From Meghimatium bilineatum (Eukaryota; Mollusca; Gastropoda; Stylommatophora; Philomycidae), in assembly GCA_034231615.1 (NCBI GenBank), contig CM067304.1, positions 21,510,589 through 21,574,588 of the forward strand: a stretch of 64,000 bases of DNA. The letters run 5' to 3'. Positions 11,044 through 22,509 of the stretch are shown piece by piece. Below the pieces are notes generated by a model that worked only from the letters and a program-made list of their open reading frames with translations, was not told where the DNA came from and did no database searches. Position 1 is the stretch's first letter. Each line of letters opens with the position of its first letter. The position numbers were made by a program, and so were the translations under genes.

Positions 11044-11119
11044 CAAAGATGCGTTGCCATCCCTGCGCTATGGAGACGGGGCTTGATGAAATCTAGTCAT
11101 CTATTTTGTTTTTTATTTT
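10971..11119. repeat. Perfect palindrome, 73-bp arms, 3-nt loop
   Basis: Positions 10971-11043 are the exact reverse complement of 11047-11119, with CAA between. The outer part of each arm is A/T-rich and the inner part GC-rich (CCCCGTCTCCATAGCGCAGG). The left arm is the 5'-truncated end of the Penelope-like fragment, so the right arm is a fold-back copy of it. Confidence 0.97.
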
Positions 11120-11394
11120 AAGGTTTACAAAAATGTAAAGACTGCGAGGGAGAGGAGATGGCTACCGCCCTCATTTGCCGAGCCTGTGAAATGTGAGATC
11201 GCTAACATCTCACACCCCTACGGCATTAATAAATGCTATGGGTTACTTTACTTTTTTTTATAGTTTTGTGTGTTGTATTATTGAAAATAACTAAGACAAT
11301 TCAGAAATTGTCAGCTCTGTTACATTTTTGTGGTCAAGTTTTATTTATATTTTTTTATGTTTCATGTAAATTATTTTAATGTCAAATTAATTCA

Positions 11395-11860
11395 GAACTT
11401 TTTGCTGCCGTGACGTCACATCCGACAATCACTTGAGTTCAAATCTAGACACAGACGAACTTATGCATAATCTGTTTGTTTTCCAATTTACATATTTTTT
11501 ACAATTTCCTATTATTTGTGGTGAGCGATCAGTATTTCTGCCCGCTATATACGGAGCGAGCACACATTAGAAATATTATTTCTAATCCTAACCTTACGCT
11601 AAGTACTAACCCGTAAGCTTGCCAAATCACACAACAAAGGTCAGGTAACACCTCGACACTAGAGCAAAGGTCACAGCGGAGAACTATAATTTACTTCAGC
11701 TGCAAGAATGGGTAGTATTTATCAGTGGGCAAAAAATAATTAAGGGTGACTGGTTCTTCAGTGCATCTTTGGTTTCGTCCACCATTGTAACCTTTGCAGT
11801 GTTAGATAAGTTGCATAAAATTATAGATTTTGGTAAAAGGATTAGAATTAGTTTAAAAAA
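11395..11860. repeat. R4 MITE-like repeat, direct copy plus inverted piece
   Basis: 11395-11705 repeats the blocks of 10200-10515 (GTGACGTCACATC, CACACAACAAAGGTCAGGTAACACCTC, GAGCAAAGGTCACAG). 11755-11860 carries the opposite-strand version (CCACCATTGTAACCTTTGCAGTG). The unit flanks AT-rich sequence. No gene is visible from 11120 to 12660. A 35-bp piece at 12560-12595 (ATCATCATCATAAAGTACC) looks like the reversed tail of LINE-A. Confidence 0.5.
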
Positions 11861-12659
11861 ATTTTTTTTAGGAGGGAGGAGAAGGGTTAGATAGAATCAG
11901 TGTTTAAAACTGTTTAGAAGTTCTAAACTTTAGAACTAATAATTAATTCTCTAAGAATTCTCGTCTAAGGCGTGAATCGATATAGCACAACGGTGGACGA
12001 TACCGCAAATTTTTACCGGTTTGCTTCATAAAATAAAATGGAACTTTCAAAGTCCTATTTTATTTTTTGAAGAGAAGAACCTAAACTTTACCGTACTTTA
12101 CGTTACCTGTGTATCAGGAACTGATTGGCTTTTACGTAGTGAAGACTTGTTACTGTTTCCCATATCTTTACGAGATCAAGCTATTGCTCAGACTAACTGG
12201 CAGTAATTTGAAGCGCCTATCTACATTACAAATAACTGTATGCCATTTACATTGCTTCGAATGAAAGCAAATGGAAAATGCCAAAGTTTTACAATTATTC
12301 CGCCATTGGGAAGACAAGAGAAGAAAAATAAATGTTTGATAACTTCCCCTTTCCGCCCAGGGTTATTGCAAAAAAACATGAATCAGCGAGAATAAACGGA
12401 ATAAAGTAAATAATATGTAGACGTGATATATCTATTTGCCCGTCTGGCTATCCATTACTGCAGACGGGTCTGCAAAGCTGATTGATGGAAGCATGATAAA
12501 CTAGTTGGCAGCCCTAGGTGTGCATGTTACACTCCTGGTAAGACGTAGCGATTCTAGGATCATCATCATAAAGTACCGTTTCCGCACAGAGAATATACAC
12601 AGTTTATACACAGAGAATATCTTTAAATATATAGAAGAAATACCAGGAAACAAATTACA

Positions 12660-13118
12660 AACAAGTTAAAAATGAGAATTATAAAATGCTACATCTATTC
12701 CATATTAATGTATGGCTCAGAAATATGTACACTAAATAAACAATTAGAAGACAAAATTGATGCCTTTGAGATGTGGGTATATAGAAGAATAGGGAGAAAA
12801 TCATGGAAAGAGAAGAAAACAAATAAAGAGGTGCTAAAGACACTTAATATGAAGAAAGAACTACTAAGAGAAATAAAGATCGGGCAAATAAAATACTTTG
12901 GACACATTAAAAGGTATGACACCTTATTGAAGACCTTACTTGAGGTTAAAGTCAAAGGGAAGCGAGCAAGAGGTAGGCAGAGATACGAGTGGGAGAGTAA
13001 CATCACACGATGGACAGGTTACAGTCTAGCAGAGTGCACCACCAAGACAAGAGACAGGAGATGTTGGAGATATGTTGCAGCCAACCTTCGTTGCGGAGAC
13101 GGCACATAATGATGATGA
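12660..13118 (+). mobile_element. LINE-A 3' end, RT thumb and C-terminus, open
   Basis: An uninterrupted 145-codon frame (12672-13109) begins MRIIKCYIYSILMYGSE, a canonical RT thumb start. It continues through IKYFGHIKRYDT, a GKRARGRQRYEW basic block, and ends CGDGT-stop, followed by the tail AATGATGATGAA. A sister copy at 30716-31060 shares the ending. The insertion is 5'-truncated and lacks fingers and palm. It abuts the I-like LINE at 13119 inside that element's RNase H domain, on the opposite strand. Confidence 0.8.
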
Positions 13119-13414
13119 ATCATACTCATAGAGTCACTCAAAATGCAGACCTGCGTTGCCTTCTGTGTGCGTAGCCACTCAAATGCCTTGGTCACCGCCA
13201 TAGTCTCCATGGTCATACTACTCGTAGTGACAGCAAAAGTCCCACTCTCCTCCTTGATCGTTTTACCTGCGCACTGAGCTGTGATAGCCCAAGCACTGCG
13301 AACATGCCTAATCACAGATCCATCTGTATATATAATCACATCCCCCTCTTTGGTATTCTCACTGATTAAGCCTGCACTTCTTTCTCCACAGCTGTGGGAC
13401 ACCATTCTCTGCAT
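13119..13414 (-). pseudogene. RNase H domain of I-like LINE copy 1, truncated
   Basis: VIIYTDGSV (Asp), SSMTMETMAVTKAFEWL (Glu) and VCILSDSMSM (Asp) match the first three catalytic positions. The frame then leaves the element at the LINE-A tail, so the last catalytic region is missing. The homologous complete region is at 62251-63087. Confidence 0.75.
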
Positions 13415-13889
13415 TCCCTGCTAAGTGATATTACTACTCTCAAACATGTTTCGAAATCTGTGAGTAGACCTATCCATTCCGCACCTGCTGCCACATCCTG
13501 CAATCTGCACACGCTTTGTATGACATCCTCTGCACGTCCATCCATGACCTCCCTCTCTTGAGTCTGCTGCCTTTAACTTTCTGTATTTCGGAATGCAACG
13601 GGTGTTCCTTATCTGCATATATTTGAAGGTACGCTCGTGCACGGAAATACTGTAATCTATGCTCAGCTGTTGGGCAGTCAAGTAGGTATCGCATAGCTCT
13701 TGTCGATGTGTCTCTTGTGCATCCTAGTATGATACGCATTGCTGCATTCTGGATTCTATCCAGTTTTGCGATCTGAGTTTGGCTAAGAGTCAGAATTGCC
13801 AGTGCATATTCCACCACAACCACAACCAAACCCGGGTACAAAAGAAATAACAATCTCTGCTCACACTGCGCATCAGCCATAACCTTCAT

Positions 13890-15174
13890 TGCTGCTAAGC
13901 CTTTGTCTGCCCTTATGGTAACGTGGTCAACATGTTCCTGAAACTCATGCTTCTGTCAAAAAACACACCCAGATATCTCATTGTGCTAGTTCTTTCTAAA
14001 CTTTTCCCGAACAATGAAACTTGTAGCTTGGGTGTCTTTACCATGTCATTGTTCAAGGAAAACCACGTCACGAATGCCTTAGAGGGATTAACCACTGCTC
14101 CCGTATCTCGACACCAATTAGTCAGTCTGTCCAGCTCCTTCTGTAGTTCCACGACACACTCTTCTCGATTTCTGTCCTGTCTATACACCAGGATATCATC
14201 GGCATATGACATCGTTCTGCCAACACCTGTGATTTGATTGCCAGCGATATGTACTATGTATACATTGAAAAGTACAGGAGATAGAGGCGATACCTGTGGC
14301 AGATCAGGGCTAACAACAGTTGGTGAAGATATTCAGTTACCACACTTCAGAACTACTATCCTGTGCATCAGGGCGGCGCCAACCCACCGCACGACAAAAG
14401 GATTTACTGCAAGATTTAACAGCTGGTGCATCAAGATATCCAAGGACACCCTATTGTACGCATCCTCAAGGTCTATTGCGACCGCACATGTCTCCATGCG
14501 CGAATCGAACCCCTCAAAAACATCCTGCGCAAATATGGTTGCATTCTGCCATGTCCTCTTTCCTGGGCGATACCCTCCTAACAATGTTGATAACCACTAT
14601 TTTTTTCAAGATAGCTGGATACCTTCCAGGCCACAATTTTTTCAAAAGCTTGCCTATCGTATTCTGCATTGTTACTATTCTGTAGCCTTGTATCATGGTG
14701 TGGTTCTTCCCAGGTTTGGGTAGTGGAACTAAATAGCTGTGCAACCAGTCTCCTTTCACTGTGCCCTTTAGAAGGTTATTATTGAACATGTCCGCCAACT
14801 CTCCCAACTCCTCATCCGTTCTCCAACTAATGTCATCGTATCTAATGCCATCTGGCCCTGGTGCTGTGTTTTTTTGTACATTTCAGCGCCTTCCTGATTT
14901 CTTCAACTGTGATTATCATATGGTTTTCCATGCTCAAGTTCTTACACGTGTCTATAATCGTTTTCATTATTTCTTGATATGCCCCCACATTTCTCTGAAA
15001 TATTTGTGCGGTGTAGTCTGCAAGCAACACCGCACCTTTTGTCTCGTCCGTCTTCTGCCAGACGGTATCGTCGCTCTGGAAATCGGCAATAGTCACGCGT
15101 CTTGTCAGACCATTCATGGATTTGTGTAAACGCCAGAACAATTTTAGTGACTTTTCGCTGTGATCTCCTGGCAA
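13890..15174 (-). pseudogene. Reverse transcriptase core of I-like LINE copy 1
   Basis: Pieces in order: HKSMNGLTRRVTIADFQSDD near 15130, PLPKPGKNHTMIQGYR near 14720, GYRPGKRTW and VAIDLEDAYNRVS (first catalytic Asp) near 14500, and MSYADDILVY near 14200. Frame changes separate the blocks, so the protein is not translatable as a whole. The near-identical fragment at 17770-18914 covers much of this stretch. Confidence 0.75.
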
Positions 15175-15807
15175 AATTCAACCCAATTTGACGCCTGTGA
15201 TGACTCTGCAATATCTTTGAATGTTTGGACTAAGATATCTTTCTTCCGTTCCATTGTGCGACCTCCATGGGCTGAGCCGCAACACGTTTCCTTGCCCTTT
15301 GCCATAGTGCTACTGCTTTCCGTTTCTCGTTCCATGCCCTTTGCACCTCTTCGTTCACACAGTGGGGCTTATCCCACACCTGATTTCCCACTTCTTGAGC
15401 CTTACGTTTGTCTTGTCGAATTCTGCTCACATCATCCACTCCTCTGCGATCATACTTACATAATCTTACCTTTGGCCTTATCTGCTTACTTTTGTCATTT
15501 TTCAAGAGAACAACACATGGGAGGTGGTCACTGCCATGATTCCCAGCACGTCCCATTTGCAGATAGCCACAGAAGCTGATGACACCAATGCCAGGTCGAT
15601 AGCGCTATCATCCCAGCTTGCCATCATTGTTATACGGCCATCGTTAAGGCACACAAGGTCCGTATCTGTCAGGCCTCCTCAAGTTCTCTTCCCTGTTTGT
15701 TCTAAGCACTATTGTCCCATGATGTACCTTTCGCATTGAAGTCACCACAGAAGAGGATCTGCTTTTCCTGTTCCATTATCTCCCCTAGGATTTTCCAACC
15801 CTGAAGA

Positions 15808-16352
15808 TCAAGGCGCATGGCCGAGAGGTTAGAACGCTAGTCTCACACGAGTGAGGTCTAGAGTTCGATCCCCGGTAAGGACTGGGTTTTTTTCTGTCGG
15901 AGGGTAAATTAAAAAACTCACCCTGTACATGACGTGGCGGCAGCAAGAGCATGCGGCCTTTATCACACAGCTATTCAATCCCCTCACAAAACAGCAAAAT
16001 TCATCAATGACAAACATTACATTTGTAGGTAGATATGTTAATTAATAAATTATCAACAGTGACACCGTACTTGTATATTTTGAAGATACCAATGTCTGTA
16101 TTAAATTAGGAAAACATATAGATATTCCAATCCAGTATTTACTGAACATTAGAATACGCCATTTAGGATAAGCTCTAAATGAAACATATGTTGGTTTAAA
16201 AAAAAACACAGATCAGTTGGGAAAGTTGTTTTTTTTCCTCTGCTTGTTGAAGATTGTAAGTGGCTAGATGGCACTTAACACAACAAACATGGAGACAGCA
16301 AGAGCATGCGGCCTTTATCACACAGCTATTCAATCCCCTCCCTGCAACGCCT
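15808..16352 (+). mobile_element. SINE-1 composite inserted in the LINE endonuclease
   Basis: The tRNA-like head has box A TGGCCGAGAGG (15818-15828) and box B AGTTCGATCCC (15862-15872). A body follows, ending ATGCGGCCTTTATCACACAGCTATTCAATCCCCTC (to about 15984). Then comes an AT-rich segment (15985-16290) and a second copy of the body end (16291-16352). Block 15815-16290 is colinear with 59555-60048 on the opposite strand. That includes the last codons and 3' region of the ShKT gene. Confidence 0.75.
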
Positions 16353-16379
16353 GAACTGGTAAAATGCAGTATTGACATT

Positions 16380-16851
16380 TTGTTTTGTTTTGAACATCAA
16401 CGCTCGTGTTACAGGCATACACATTTACAATCAAGAATGGGTGCTGGACCCTCTGGACTCTCACTGCCTGTAACTGGATATTGTCGCTATCCCACTTGGA
16501 CATATCAACCACGCATACACTAAAACCCTCGCGTACTAAGATTGCCTGTCCAAGGTGTCGACTGTTGTAGAAACACTGAAATCCGGCTATACTGATGTTA
16601 CCACATTCACCTAACTGTGTTTCTTGCAATGCAATGATGTCAGCATCGTAACACATCTTTTCTAACTCAGGTCTACGCTTGTGTACACTGGCCACATTCC
16701 AAAACAGAACACGCACGTTTTTAATTCCTAGCTGTTTTCGAACTCGTTCGTCTAGCACCCGCCCGGTGACTTTTCCTTTTTGAGCCACCTCGTTTAGGGC
16801 GCTTGATATTGGACGCCATTTTTCAAACAGTGTAACGGCGATTACACTCAC
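16380..16851 (-). pseudogene. Endonuclease N-terminal part of I-like LINE copy 1
   Basis: The frame encodes the start of an exonuclease-endonuclease-phosphatase domain: KNVRVLFWNVASVHKRR (Asn of motif I), IIALQETQLGECG (catalytic Glu), and later FLIVNVYACNTS. The domain stops where the SINE composite begins, so this piece alone cannot be an active nuclease. It resumes at about 15800 on the other side. Confidence 0.75.
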
Positions 16852-16859
16852 GAAAACTT

Positions 16860-17753
16860 CAGCTCAGATGCAAGCACTCCGTTAGCACCGGCGAAGATCT
16901 TAATGAGTTGGACTTCCTGTCAAAATGGTGGATAACAACACACGTGTTTTGTGTGTCGCCTACAGTTTCACTTGATATATTAGTTGTTTTCAATGAGGAG
17001 ATTGTGTGGTGATGTGCTGTTATTCTCTGACCAGGAGGTCCACTCATTAAGATCTTCATTGGTTGTAACTGATTTATGAATACCTACATTTTATTGTCTT
17101 ACTCATTCTCATCTCCCTCTTTATAATTTCCTTGTCCACCCAATCCGCTCTTTATGTTTTGTCTTTTTCCTCTTATCCTGCTAAACTTTTCTTTTCTGTT
17201 TTCATTTCTTTTGACATGTTTCTTACCATGCCTTATTCCTCCTACCATCATGGCATCATATGTGCGTTTTCATTTAAAGTGTTCCATCTGAAAGCTTTGT
17301 AATCAAAACGTTTTCTGTCACCGTGTCTCGTTGCTAATATGCCGTGTTCATAAATATTGTAACACGTATACATATTTACGTTTATCTTATTATTTGTCTT
17401 ATATTACTCAAGCACTCTAATTTTCAGTATCTGGTTATTTCCCAACATTGTTGTTTTATCTCAATTGCCTTGTAATTGCTATGGAGAGAAACAAATAAAC
17501 AAACAAACATACAAACAAACACATAAACAAACAACCGGTATACAAAAGTTGTTCACGAAGTTCCTGGCCATATTTATTTGGGGGGAGGGGGTGGGGTGGG
17601 GTGGTGCTGATGAAATCGACTTACAGACTAGTTGATTATATCTCCTTAAAAGTTGACAAACAATTACACTGGAAGATTTAGGTAAACTCTACACTGGCAA
17701 ACACGCAGCAGATACGCTCGCATAATCGAACAGAAAGAAAGCATAAATACCAT
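16860..17753. other. Non-coding stretch ending in (AAAC)n
   Basis: No credible gene is visible. The pyrimidine-rich sequence at 17090-17260, followed by GCTATGGAGAGAAACAAATAAACAAACAAAC and an AAAC-rich tract to about 17533, looks like a LINE 3' untranslated end. No coding part is attached. Confidence 0.4.
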
Positions 17754-17769
17754 CAATGCATGTAGACAA

Positions 17770-18914
17770 TCTCTGCTCACACTGCGCATCAGCCATAACC
17801 TTCATTGCTGCTAAGCCTTTGTCTGCCCTTATGATAACGTGGTCAATATGTTCCTGAAACTCATGCTTCTGTAAAAAAACACACCCAGATATCTCATTGT
17901 GCTAGTTCTTTCTAAACTTTTCCCGAACAATGAAACTTGTAGCTTGGGTGTCTTTACCATGTCATTGTTCAAGGAAAACCACGTCACGAATGCCTTAGAA
18001 GGATTAACCACTGCTCCCGTATCTCGACACCAATTAGTCAGTCTGTCCAGCTCCTTCTGAAGTTCCACGACACACTCTTCTCGATTTCTGTCCTGTCTAT
18101 ACACCAGAATATCATCGGCATATGACATCGTTCTGCCAACACCTGTGATTTGATTGCCAGCGATATGTACTATGTATACATTGAAAAGTACAGGAGATAG
18201 AGACGATCCCTGTGGCAGATCAGGGCTAACAACAGTTGGTGAAGATATTCAGTTACCACACTTCAGAACTACTATCCTGTGCATCAGGGCGGCGCCAACC
18301 CACCGCACGACAAAAGGATTTACTGCAAGATTTAACAGCTGGTGCATCAAGATATCCAAGGACACCCTATTGTACGCATCCTCAAGGTCTATTGCGACCG
18401 CACATGTCTCCATGCGCGAATCGAATCCCTCAAAAACATCCTGCGCAAATATGGCTGCATTCTGCCATGTCCTCTTTCCTGGGCGATACCCTCCTAACAA
18501 TGTTGATAACCACTAATTTTTTCAAGATAGCTGGATACCTTCCAGGCCACAATTTTTTCCAAAAGCTTGCCTATCGTATTCTGCATTGTTACTATTCTGT
18601 AGCCTTGTATCATGGTGTGGTTCTTCCCAGGTTTGGGTAGTGGAACTAAATAGCTGTGCAACCAGTCTCCTTTCACTGTGCCATTTAGAAGGTTATTATT
18701 GAACATGTCCGCCAACTCTCCCAACTCCTCATCCGTTCTCCGACTAATGTCATCGTATCTAATGCCATCTGGCCCTGGTGCTGTGTTTTTTGTACATTTC
18801 AGCGCCTTCCTGATTTCTTCAACTGTGATGGTTTTCCATGCTCAAGTTCTTACACGTGTCTATAATCGTTTTCATGATTTCTTGATATGCCCCCACATTT
18901 CTCTGAAAAATTTG
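17770..18914 (-). mobile_element. Internal fragment of I-like LINE, flanked by 16-bp direct repeats
   Basis: The segment is almost identical to about 13855-15010 of copy 1, including the frame with SYADDILVYRQDRN and the one with VAIDLEDAYNRVS. It lacks both the 5' endonuclease and the 3' RNase H, so neither end is a natural terminus. CAATGCATGTAGACAA occurs at 17754-17769 and 18916-18931, immediately outside. Confidence 0.85.
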
Positions 18915-18959
18915 ACAATGCATGTAGACAACGAAATATTCATCAAGAAATAAACATAA

Positions 18960-20020
18960 GAACAACACGAACTGTCCATATGTCATGTCCAAACTATTCT
19001 CGTTAGATGAAGTAAAAGTATCTATAAGGAAATTAAAGGATAGAAAATCCCCAGGACCGGACGGCATCACCATTGAAATGCTTAAGAACCTAGAACACAC
19101 ATCAATGTACAAATTACTACAGATGTACAACTACAGTTGGGTTTCAGGCAATGTGTCACAGCCATGGAGAGAAGCGTTCATGTGTCTTATCATAAAGAAA
19201 GGCAAGGACAAATAGATCCCTGACAGTTGCAGACCAATAAATCTAACTAGTTGTGTCTGCAAGACAATGGAAAGGATGGTCAACAAAAGCTTGAAATGGT
19301 ACCTAGAATCAGAGAAGCTGTTGGTGGGCCAGAACAAGCTGGATTTAGAGAACGTAACAGCACATAATACCAAAAAACATTCTTGTCCCAGATCATAGAA
19401 GAATTTGCATTTCAAGAACGTTTTCACCTTATAGATAGATTTCCAGAAAGTTCCTGACAACGTCTGGAAAGATGGACTGATAGTAAAACTGCAACGAAAT
19501 GGAATTAGGGTAACATGAGTAAGTGGATACGATTCTTCCTACACAATCGGCAAGCAAGAGTCATAATGGAAAGTTACAACAGCATAAAAGTTATCAGAAA
19601 ACTTGAGTTCCTCAAGGCTCCGTACTTTCTCTAACTCTGTTTCTTGTGTCCATAAACGATCTAATTTTCGAATTGCCACATGGTGTAAGAGCTGTAAATG
19701 TATGCTGATTACTTGCTGGTGTGTATAAGAACATCTAAAGATCGCCAACAATAAAAATACAAGAGGCAGCAGACAATATAGCAGCATGAGCAGAGAAATG
19801 AATGGTAAAGATCAATGCGGAAAAGTCAACAATACTCTTTAAGTTCTCAAATAAGGATACAGCAGGAGAGATAAAACTTGGAAATGTATGTATTCAAATA
19901 GAAGAGAAGCCGGTGTACGTGGGCACTACACTAGATAAAAGATTGACATGGAGGCCTCACATTGAGAAAATAGACGCAAAGGAAACAAAGAAACTTGGCA
20001 TCTACGTGACTTCTGAAACA
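18960..20020 (+). mobile_element. Jockey-like LINE RT fragment, decayed
   Basis: Plus-strand pieces in order: SIRKLKDRKSPGPDGITIEM (RT start) at 19020, CRPINLTSCVCKTMERMVN after an in-frame stop near 19213, VPQGSVLSLTLFLV near 19610, a damaged YADD near 19690, and EEKPVYVGTTLDKRLTW at 19890. The order matches the better copy at 23240-25450. Multiple stops and frameshifts make it inactive. Confidence 0.75.
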
Positions 20021-20029
20021 TATACTTCT

Positions 20030-20180
20030 GGGCCAACTATTTCATCACTCTCCTCTCATTCTCCTTACCCCCACCTACTTTATGTTTTTACTTCCTATGA
20101 CATGCCTGAAAACAAGACAGTCACCCTATACTTTGCACCCGGAACTAGAAGTCCAGTCTCAGGGGTGCCACACGGGAGAC
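20030..20180. repeat. Dispersed repeat X, partial copy
   Basis: Shares CTATGACATGCCTG.AAA.AAGACA, TTTGCACC and GAACTAGAAGTCCAG with 2340-2445 and 45490-45560. The stretch 20190-20620 has no recognised feature. Confidence 0.5.
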
Positions 20181-20624
20181 TCTTTTATAAAGAACAACAT
20201 GAATGTTTATCAACAAATATGTTTATTTCATAAAGAAAGATATTACAAAATAACGGCAGTGGGTAATTGACAAAACCACGTATGTGTGAAAGTGAAACAT
20301 TGCAAATGTTGCTACTTTCTCGGATATATTTCTTACTGTTCTTCTCTACATAATCAACATATAGACACCTCAATAATCACTAATATCCAGCAATTTAAAT
20401 AGTAAAGCAATAGCTAATATTTCCAATTGTAGTGTATTCCAGAATCCGTTAGGATCGTAGGGGTGCTGCTGAGAGTACTCCAACACGCAATTTTCTTCTG
20501 TCGTCTGCGACGCGGACGAATGTGTAGAATTACAATTCTTTCAATTTCTTGATGTCGATCTAGAATTGCATCTGTCACTCCCGACTGCCCCCCTCCCCTT
20601 TGAGCGCGATAGCCTTATTTACAT

Positions 20625-22185
20625 GAGCTTGCTTGCTTACTATCACCTGGCTACAGTGTGTCAAGTTCAAAACCATCATCATCATCATCAGGTGCCATGC
20701 CGGGTGGCGTAAGCGGTCATGGCTCTCCACAGCTCTCTGTCCACAGTATTATGTATCAAAGTCGTTGTTGTTTCTTTGCCGCGCCAGGTTGTCAAACTGT
20801 CTAATATTTTCTCACGTTGTCGCCCTCTGTCTCTGGTGCCTTCAATCTTGCCTGTTGTGATTATGTTCTCTAAACCTGCCTGTCTCATGAAGTGGCCAAA
20901 AAAAAGAAGATTGCCTTTTTCTTACATTCTTGATTAAGGTCCGTTTCGCATTTAACATTTTTAACACATCTAAATTAGTTTTCTGGCAGTCCATGGTATT
21001 CTCAGCATTCTTCTGTAGAACCACATCTCTGTTGCCTCCAATCTCCCACTTTCCAGTTTGTTTATTGTCCAAGACTCGCACCCCTATTTTAGTATAGGGG
21101 TTATATAGCACTGCAGAACTCTCTTTCTCACCTCTAATGACAAGGTCTTATTACACAGTATATTTTTCATTTTTCTGAATATTGTTTTTGCCTGTCCTAT
21201 TCTGCATCTTATTTCTGTTGAATTTCTTCCATCTGCTGTAATAATTGTACCTAGATATTTGAATTGGTGGACCTGTTTTAATACTATATCATTCACTATG
21301 ATCTTGAAGGTGTGTTATTTTCTTTCTTTGAAATAACCATTACTTCTGTTTTCTTGATATTTAGGAAGAGGCCTTTCTCTTTGCTTTCTGTGACTACTAC
21401 TTTAATTAAGTTTTGAAGGTCTTCCTCACTTTTTGCAATCAGAACAGTGTCATCCGCATATCTCAAATTATTTATGTTATGTCCTCCCACTGATATTCCT
21501 GGGATATCTACTATTGCACGCAATATGTTTTCACTGTATAGAGAGAACAGGTCTGGTGAAAGCACGCATCCCTGTCTGACTCCTTGTTTTATTTGTTGAA
21601 AAGGGCCAAATTGATTTCCTACTCTTATTGCTGCTGTTTGTTGCCAGTACATGTTCTTGATTATTCTTAAATCTTTGCTGTCAATGTTCAGATTCTCTAG
21701 CATGTGTATAATTTCGCTATGTTTAACTTTCTCAAAACCTTTAGTGTAGTCTATAAAACAGAGGTACAGATCTGTTTTTACCTCTATAGACCTCTCTATT
21801 AGTGTTCTCAATATATAAATAGCATTGTTGGTGCCTTTGCCTTCTACAAAACCACATTGTTCTGGACTTATTTCTGATTTTGTTTCTCACTCTCTTCATG
21901 ATGATTCTGAGAAGTATTTTGGTTATTTGGCTCATGAGGCTCATTGTACGGTGTTCTTCACATTTGGTGGTCCCTGGTTTCTTAGGTAATGCTATGAATA
22001 TGGATCGCATTAAGTCATTACCATGTCTGGACAGAAAAAAATAATCCGAGTCGTGATTTCTCGCCTGACACGACCGATCCTTCAGGAGATCCAGCTGTAA
22101 ATGGATACCTGATGCATTAGTTAAAGATGATAAACACAGCAAGGAAGAGAACTAACTACCGCACCTAACAGTTGCTGTGGCTTAG
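20625..22185 (+). mobile_element. SINE-2 copy split by a LINE-A insertion
   Basis: 20625-20677 gives the head (GAGCTTGCTTGCTTACTATCAC .. GTCAAGTTCAAAACCA). 22027-22185 gives the rest (AATCCGAGTCGTGATTTCTCGCCTGACACGACC .. CAGCTGTAAATGGATACCTG). Intact copies at 10527 and 32862 show the two parts are normally contiguous. Confidence 0.7.
20678..22026 (-). mobile_element. LINE-A copy inside SINE-2 (RT palm to C-terminus)
   Basis: The minus strand encodes SIFIALPKKPGTTKCEEHRT (22000), then FIDYTKGFEKV (first catalytic Asp), QGVRQGCVLSPDLFSLYSEN and LRYADDTVLIAKSEED (21430). A thumb with FKYLGTIITADGR follows, and a C-terminus with REKILDSLT at about 20780. The frame changes near 21810, 21296 and 21100. 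The tail is (TGATGA)n at 20678-20692, the usual LINE-A end. The endonuclease is missing. Confidence 0.8.
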
Positions 22186-22319
22186 TAAATGAAGATGTAT
22201 CGTCATGATCGACGGCAGATCATGGGACCTTCAATCTACGCGGTGATGTCACACTTTTAAAAACTATATCTTTTTTTAGGAATTGGGAAGGGCAAATTTG
22301 CCTTAATTTCTAAGGAAAT

Positions 22320-22500
22320 TCTAGGAATTTAGCCAAAACACGGATAAAACCTCCCCTCATCATCCGTAACGATTTTCAAAAAGGTTACACGAAGTCTCAT
22401 GGAAACAATGGAATTGCGAATGAAAATGTGCAATGGGCCACTTTTAAGTGTACTATCTTCCCAAACTAGGACCCTGGCTTTATTTATATTGAGTCATACT
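22320..22500. repeat. Dispersed repeat Z, copy 1
   Basis: AAGTCTCATGGAAACAATGGAATTG and CTGGCTTTATTTATATTGAGT recur, diverged, at 59030-59200 (AAAGTCTCATGAAGACAAAGGAATTG; CTGGCTTTATTCTATTGA). No coding potential was seen. Confidence 0.45.
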
Positions 22501-22509
22501 TATTTTTAG

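Larger units (their letters stand above)
13119..16859 (-). mobile_element. I-like LINE copy 1 (EN-RT-RNase H), broken
   Basis: Read on the minus strand this is one retrotransposon protein in pieces. The apurinic-type endonuclease start is at 16851-16380 (VRVLFWNVASV; IIALQETQ), its middle at about 15800 (ILFCGDFNA), and its end near 15556 (GSDHLP). The RT runs about 15174-13890 (SYADDILVYRQDRN at about 14210), followed by a thumb region 13889-13470 (LGCTRDTSTRAMRYLLDC). RNase H is 13414-13119, with TDGSV, TMETMAV and LSDSM giving Asp, Glu, Asp. The rest of RNase H and the 3' end are cut off by LINE-A at 13118. Several frame changes break the ORF, and a SINE composite (15808-16352) sits inside the endonuclease. 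The family resembles I/Jockey-group elements; the exact clade is inference. Confidence 0.8.

Noticed and set aside
15811..15885. Possible tRNA gene (good box A and box B)
   Set aside because: The sequence does not close a cloverleaf acceptor stem. It is followed by a body also present at 59.9-60.05 kb and partly at 41.25 kb, so it is a SINE head.
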